From assembly GCA_029861675.1 (NCBI GenBank), contig JAOTYV010000223.1:1-8336 (forward strand): DNA of 8,336 nucleotides. The letters are read 5' to 3'. A model generated the notes under the pieces. It searched no databases. It was not told the DNA's origin and saw nothing but the letters and a program-made list of their open reading frames with translations. Position 1 is the first letter of the stretch. Each line of letters starts with the position of its first letter. A program made the position numbers and the translations under genes. Below, piece by piece: positions 5,658-8,336 of this stretch. This DNA is from Alphaproteobacteria bacterium (GTDB lineage Bacteria; Pseudomonadota; Alphaproteobacteria; UBA8366).

Positions 5658-6534
5658 GGCGCCTATATAGGACATGTTCGCGCCAGGCGATGTAACTCAC
5701 GCCGCCGAAGATCATGGTGCCGCCGATCCAGACGAACAAATCGGGGAATTCGGCAAAAAGGAAGTATCCGGCGAGCGTCGCCCAGATCAGCCGGAAGAAA
5801 TCGAGCGGCGTCACCACATGGGTATCGCCCCGTTTCAATGATTCGGCCATCAGCAGATGACCCAGCGCGCCGGTCACGCCGATCAGGATCAGCCAGCCAT
5901 ACTCGATCAGGGTCGGCCATTGCCAATCATAGAGGGCGACCAGAAAGGTCAAGGGCGTCATCAACAGGTACATATAAGCGGTGATGGTCACGCTCGAATT
6001 GGTTCGGCTCATCACCTTGATGAAGATCATCGCAATGCCCCAGCAGAGTGCGGAGACGACCGCCAGGACGGCGCCGTGATCGATCTCGCCGAATCCCGGC
6101 CGCAAAATCACGTATGTGCCGGCAAAAGCCAGCAGGATTGCCGACCCGCGGCGGACGCTGATCCGTTCGCCGAGCGCAAAGACGGCGATGACCGTGGCGA
6201 ATATCGGCGCGGTGAAATGCAACGCGGTGACGGTCGCCAGCGCGGTCACCTTGAGCGCCAGAAAAAACGTGAAGGAGGATACCGTCTGCAGCAGCGCGCG
6301 CACCACGTGCAGGCCGATGCGATCGGTGCGGAAGATATGCAGGCCCGATCGCAGGATCCATGGCAGGAAGAACAGGAATGCGGTGATCGTGCGAAAGAAC
6401 ACGACCTGCAACACCGGCAGCGTTTCGGACACGTGCTTCGCCATGGAATGCTGACTGATCAAAACCACGGTCGCGATCAGCATCAGAACCATGCCGCCGA
6501 GATTGTCGGCGGCGCGCGGGGCGGGGGTCGTCAT
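5641..6534 (-). CDS. EamA/DMT-family ten-helix permease
   Basis: This inner-membrane protein of the drug/metabolite transporter family has 297 residues, the usual size for ten helices from two EamA repeats. The first repeat covers about residues 13-145 and has the family-typical LHFTAP (105-110) and FALGER (119-124), then a helix ending VILRPG. The second covers about 155-285 and has the parallel TPLDFFRLIW and FLFAEFPD. Arg48 in VVFFRT is the charged residue often seen in the second helix. The C-terminus is basic (YRRRNGAS), as expected on the cytoplasmic side. ATG 6534 is the first possible start after the upstream gene's stop; no ATG, GTG or TTG precedes it in the gap, and longer versions would run into the epimerase gene. 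No clear ribosome site is seen. The 44-base gap suggests co-transcription with the epimerase. DMT members export or import many small metabolites, so the substrate is unknown. Confidence 0.92.
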   Translation of the reverse strand: MTTPAPRAADNLGGMVLMLIATVVLISQHSMAKHVSETLPVLQVVFFRTITAFLFFLPWILRSGLHIFRTDRIGLHVVRALLQTVSSFTFFLALKVTALATVTALHFTAPIFATVIAVFALGERISVRRGSAILLAFAGTYVILRPGFGEIDHGAVLAVVSALCWGIAMIFIKVMSRTNSSVTITAYMYLLMTPLTFLVALYDWQWPTLIEYGWLILIGVTGALGHLLMAESLKRGDTHVVTPLDFFRLIWATLAGYFLFAEFPDLFVWIGGTMIFGGVSYIAWREHVLYRRRNGAS

Positions 6535-6564
6535 GCCGCGTGGCCGACGTTCGAAAGTCGAAGA

Positions 6565-6577
6565 GGGTGTTTCACCC
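6565..6577 (-). repeat. Short hairpin just after the epimerase stop
   Basis: GGGTG (6565-6569) and CACCC (6573-6577) form a 5-bp stem with a 3-base loop. It begins one base past the epimerase stop codon and lies within the 44-base gap to the permease start. It is too weak to call a terminator, but it could tune read-through or access to the permease start. Confidence 0.35.
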
Positions 6578-6578
6578 G

Positions 6579-7526
6579 TTAGCCGAGCTCGGGCAATTGA
6601 CGTTCGCGGCGCGCCTCGTTCATTTGATCCAGGACCCGGCGCTTGAGCGGCGGCAGCCGGTAGTCGACCGCTGCCTCGAACCGGCTGCAATCCAAGTTCT
6701 TGATGACGGAATAGGGCTTCGCGTCCGGCTCGAAGGCGATGTCGGCGTCGGGGACATGGCGGTGAACGATATCGGCGACCTCCTGTACCGAGGCCTGAAT
6801 ATTGCCGCCGACATAAACGGGCCGGTCGAGGCCGTCGGTAAAACAAAGTCGCGCCATGCTTTCCGCGACGTCATCCACATAGATCATCGGCGTCACCTGA
6901 TCCGGCGCCACGTCGCAAACGACCGGCTCGCCGACGGCGGCATGGGAAATCAGACGGGCCACCGCGCCGCTGCGTCCCGTCACGCGGCCATGACCGAATA
7001 CCGCGGCGATGCGCAGGCCCCGCGTATCCAGGTCGAAATTTCTTGTATAGGCCTTGGCGACTTCCTCGTTCATCAGCTTTGCGTAGCCGTAGAGGTTGTA
7101 GGGATGGCGGTGCGAGTCCTCGTCCACCGCCGCATCGCCGTATTCGCTTTGATCGGCATAGACCGCCATGGACGTCGGGTAGACGACGCGGGCGGCCTGG
7201 CAATGCCGCGCCGCCTCGAAGACGTTGTTGGCGCCGGTCAGGTTCACCGCGAGGCCAAGCGACGGCTCCTGCTCGGTCAGCGGCGCCAGCAGGGCCGCCA
7301 TGTGGATGACCCGCTCGACCTTGTGCGCCTTCATCGTGCCGAAGACGCTGTCGTAGTCGCGGATATCGCCGCCGACCGTTGTGAGGCGCGCATTACCGCG
7401 TAGATCGTCCAGACGGGATTGATCTTCCATCGTGTCGAAGGAGACCACCTCGATGTCTTTGGCTATCAAGTTTCGGGCGATCCGTGCGCCGATCAACCCG
7501 GCGCCTCCGGTGACCATAACCGTCAT
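6579..7526 (-). CDS. NAD-dependent epimerase/dehydratase (extended SDR family)
   Basis: This cytoplasmic NAD(P)-dependent enzyme has 315 residues, typical for extended short-chain dehydrogenases acting on nucleotide sugars or related polyols. The nucleotide-binding TGGAGLIG (6-13) opens a Rossmann fold. Asp31 at the end of the second strand favours NAD over NADP, and GDIRD (53-57) and HMAAL (75-79) fit the expected positions. The active-site set is complete: Ser119 (or Thr118) in PTSMAVY, Tyr146 and Lys150 in YGYAK. A later VTPMIYVDDVA stretch matches the segment near the substrate in this family. ATG 7526 has a good GGGGAG ribosome site five bases upstream. The gene is followed by the EamA permease on the same strand and is divergent from the alcohol dehydrogenase. 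No polysaccharide genes are nearby, so a sugar role should not be assumed; the substrate cannot be named. Confidence 0.93.
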   Translation of the reverse strand: MTVMVTGGAGLIGARIARNLIAKDIEVVSFDTMEDQSRLDDLRGNARLTTVGGDIRDYDSVFGTMKAHKVERVIHMAALLAPLTEQEPSLGLAVNLTGANNVFEAARHCQAARVVYPTSMAVYADQSEYGDAAVDEDSHRHPYNLYGYAKLMNEEVAKAYTRNFDLDTRGLRIAAVFGHGRVTGRSGAVARLISHAAVGEPVVCDVAPDQVTPMIYVDDVAESMARLCFTDGLDRPVYVGGNIQASVQEVADIVHRHVPDADIAFEPDAKPYSVIKNLDCSRFEAAVDYRLPPLKRRVLDQMNEARRERQLPELG

Positions 7527-7660
7527 GTTTGCTCCCCTTATCGGTCTCCGACATCGTACCGGTGCGTGGCGGTTGGTTGGCAGTGCTACCGCACGTGACT
7601 AAGCTTACACGGTAATGCCGGACTGGCTAACCACCGGCAGGCTATCACAGGAGAGACCGG
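7527..7660. promoter_or_regulatory. Divergent control region between epimerase and alcohol dehydrogenase
   Basis: This 134-base gap separates two outward-reading genes. A possible plus-strand promoter is TTGGCA (7577-7582), 17 bases, TAAGCT (7600-7605); its -35 is good but its -10 is weak. Two short palindromes lie near the middle, CACGTG (7592-7597) and TAAGCTTA (7600-7607), and could be regulator sites. Ribosome sites are visible at both ends: GGGGAG before the epimerase and AGGAGAG (7649-7655) before the dehydrogenase. No minus-strand promoter was recognised with confidence. Confidence 0.45.
7616..7639 (+). repeat. Leader stem-loop before the alcohol dehydrogenase gene
   Basis: TGCCGG (7616-7621) pairs with CCGGCA (7634-7639), and inside it TGG (7624-7626) pairs with CCA (7631-7633) across a CTAA loop, leaving a 2-base bulge. 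The structure ends 9 bases before the ribosome site, so it could affect translation or mRNA stability. It is not a recognised riboswitch. Confidence 0.35.
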
Positions 7661-8336
7661 ATGAAGATGCGCGCGGCCGTGATGTATGCTCAGGGTCAGC
7701 CGAGGCCCTATGCGGAGTCCAAGCCCTTCGTGATCGAGGAGATCGAGATCGACGGTCCGCGCGACAACGAAGTGCTGGTGGAAATCCGGGCCGCGGGGCT
7801 CTGTCATTCCGATCTCTCGACCATTAAAGGGCTGCGGCCGCGGCCCTTGCCGACGGTGGGCGGCCATGAATCCGCGGGATATGTGCGCGAGGTCGGCGGC
7901 AATATCGACGATCTGGAACCGGGCACGCCCTGCGTCGTCGCCTTCGTCTCGAGCTGTGGCTACTGCCTGTCCTGCAAGGTCGGACGGCCTAATCTTTGCG
8001 AGACCCATAGCGCGGCGAAATCGCTCGGCGAATTGCCGATGGGCGGTCGCCGGCTGCGCATCAATGGCGAGGAGATCCATCACTACAGCTGCGTCTCCTG
8101 CTTCGCCGAATACGCGGTGGTGCCGCGCAGCGCCGTCATTCCGATCGGTGAGGATATATCGATCGAAGACGCGGCGCTGTTCGGCTGCGGCGTGATCACC
8201 GGTGCGGGCGCCGTCATCAACACCGCCAAGGTGCCGCCCGGGGCCACGGTCGCGGTGGTCGGCCTCGGCGGCGTCGGATTGAATTCCCTGCTGGCGGCCA
8301 TCGTGTCCGGCGCGGCGCGGATCATCGCGGTCGACA
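7661..8336 (+). CDS. Zinc-dependent medium-chain alcohol dehydrogenase (C-terminus cut by window edge)
   Basis: This NAD(P)-dependent zinc alcohol dehydrogenase should oxidise an alcohol or reduce an aldehyde in the cytoplasm. The window holds 225 residues of a family usually 340-390 long. Catalytic zinc residues are visible: Cys48 in AGLCHSDL, His69-Glu70 in GGHES, and Cys176 in FGCGVITGAGAV. The structural zinc loop has all four cysteines (Cys99, 102, 105 and 113, in CGYCLSCKVGRPNLC). The Rossmann motif GLGGVG (201-206) follows, and the frame leaves the window at the second strand, ending IIAVD; Asp225 there suggests NAD. An insertion-like segment between the two zinc regions (about 115-147) is long, as in the class III and AdhD-type group rather than short bacterial ADHs. 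ATG 7661 has a strong AGGAGAG ribosome site. An in-frame ATG two codons later is also possible. Substrate is unknown. Confidence 0.94.
   Translation, partial: MKMRAAVMYAQGQPRPYAESKPFVIEEIEIDGPRDNEVLVEIRAAGLCHSDLSTIKGLRPRPLPTVGGHESAGYVREVGGNIDDLEPGTPCVVAFVSSCGYCLSCKVGRPNLCETHSAAKSLGELPMGGRRLRINGEEIHHYSCVSCFAEYAVVPRSAVIPIGEDISIEDAALFGCGVITGAGAVINTAKVPPGATVAVVGLGGVGLNSLLAAIVSGAARIIAVD

Noticed and set aside
6535..6846. A 104-residue N-terminal extension of the EamA permease
   Set aside because: The added sequence is Arg/Pro-rich, overlaps the 3' end of the epimerase gene, and precedes a first transmembrane helix already in the normal place when the gene starts at 6534.
7586..8083. Minus-strand open frame opposite the alcohol dehydrogenase
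   Set aside because: It is antisense to a gene with all zinc-binding residues intact, and its translation has no family features.
1..8336. CRISPR arrays, tRNA genes, insertion sequences, phage or defence genes
   Set aside because: No regularly spaced direct repeats, cloverleaf-like sequences, transposase or integrase motifs, or defence-type proteins were found; genes are contiguous and ordinary in composition.

Overview
This window is GC-rich, densely coding, and looks like a proteobacterial chromosome. Most probably it is an alphaproteobacterium, judging by GC-biased codon use and by gene families common in that group: a tripartite tricarboxylate transporter, TauE/SafE and EamA permeases, and a Zn alcohol dehydrogenase. 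No rRNA, tRNA, CRISPR array, insertion sequence or phage gene was seen, and nothing marks it as a mobile island. Lineage is an inference from style, not from a marker gene.

Region 1 (1-4031, minus strand) reads, in transcription order: a TauE/SafE-family permease (4031-3267), a 103-residue dimeric alpha/beta-barrel protein of unknown function (3210-2899), then a TTT uptake system: periplasmic binding protein TctC (2707-1676), small membrane subunit TctB (1533-979) and large membrane subunit TctA (966 to beyond the left edge). A 12-bp perfect GC-rich stem-loop lies between tctC and tctB. That is where one would expect a structure that keeps the binding-protein mRNA more abundant than the mRNA for the membrane subunits.

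Region 2 (4250-5566, plus strand) is a single gene read divergently from region 1 across a 218-base gap. It encodes a three-part electron-transfer protein: an N-terminal thioredoxin-like [2Fe-2S] ferredoxin domain, then a phthalate-dioxygenase-reductase/VanB-type flavin and NAD(P) reductase, then a C-terminal plant-type [2Fe-2S] ferredoxin domain. It is the most distinctive gene in the window. Its oxygenase or other acceptor is not in view.

Region 3 (5641-7526, minus strand) holds an NAD-dependent epimerase/dehydratase (7526-6579) followed by a ten-helix EamA/DMT permease (6534-5641). The permease gene converges on the reductase gene, and a 9-bp inverted repeat spans the junction. Region 4 (7661 to the right edge, plus strand) is the first 225 residues of a zinc-dependent medium-chain alcohol dehydrogenase, divergent from the epimerase.

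Taken together this looks like an ordinary catabolic neighbourhood: import of an organic acid or related anion (TTT, possibly TauE), redox enzymes to process it, and a small accessory enzyme. No substrate can be named from the sequence. I found no clear evidence of a wholly new system. The items most worth checking are the double-ferredoxin reductase, the tctC-tctB stem-loop, and the palindromes in the divergent control regions.
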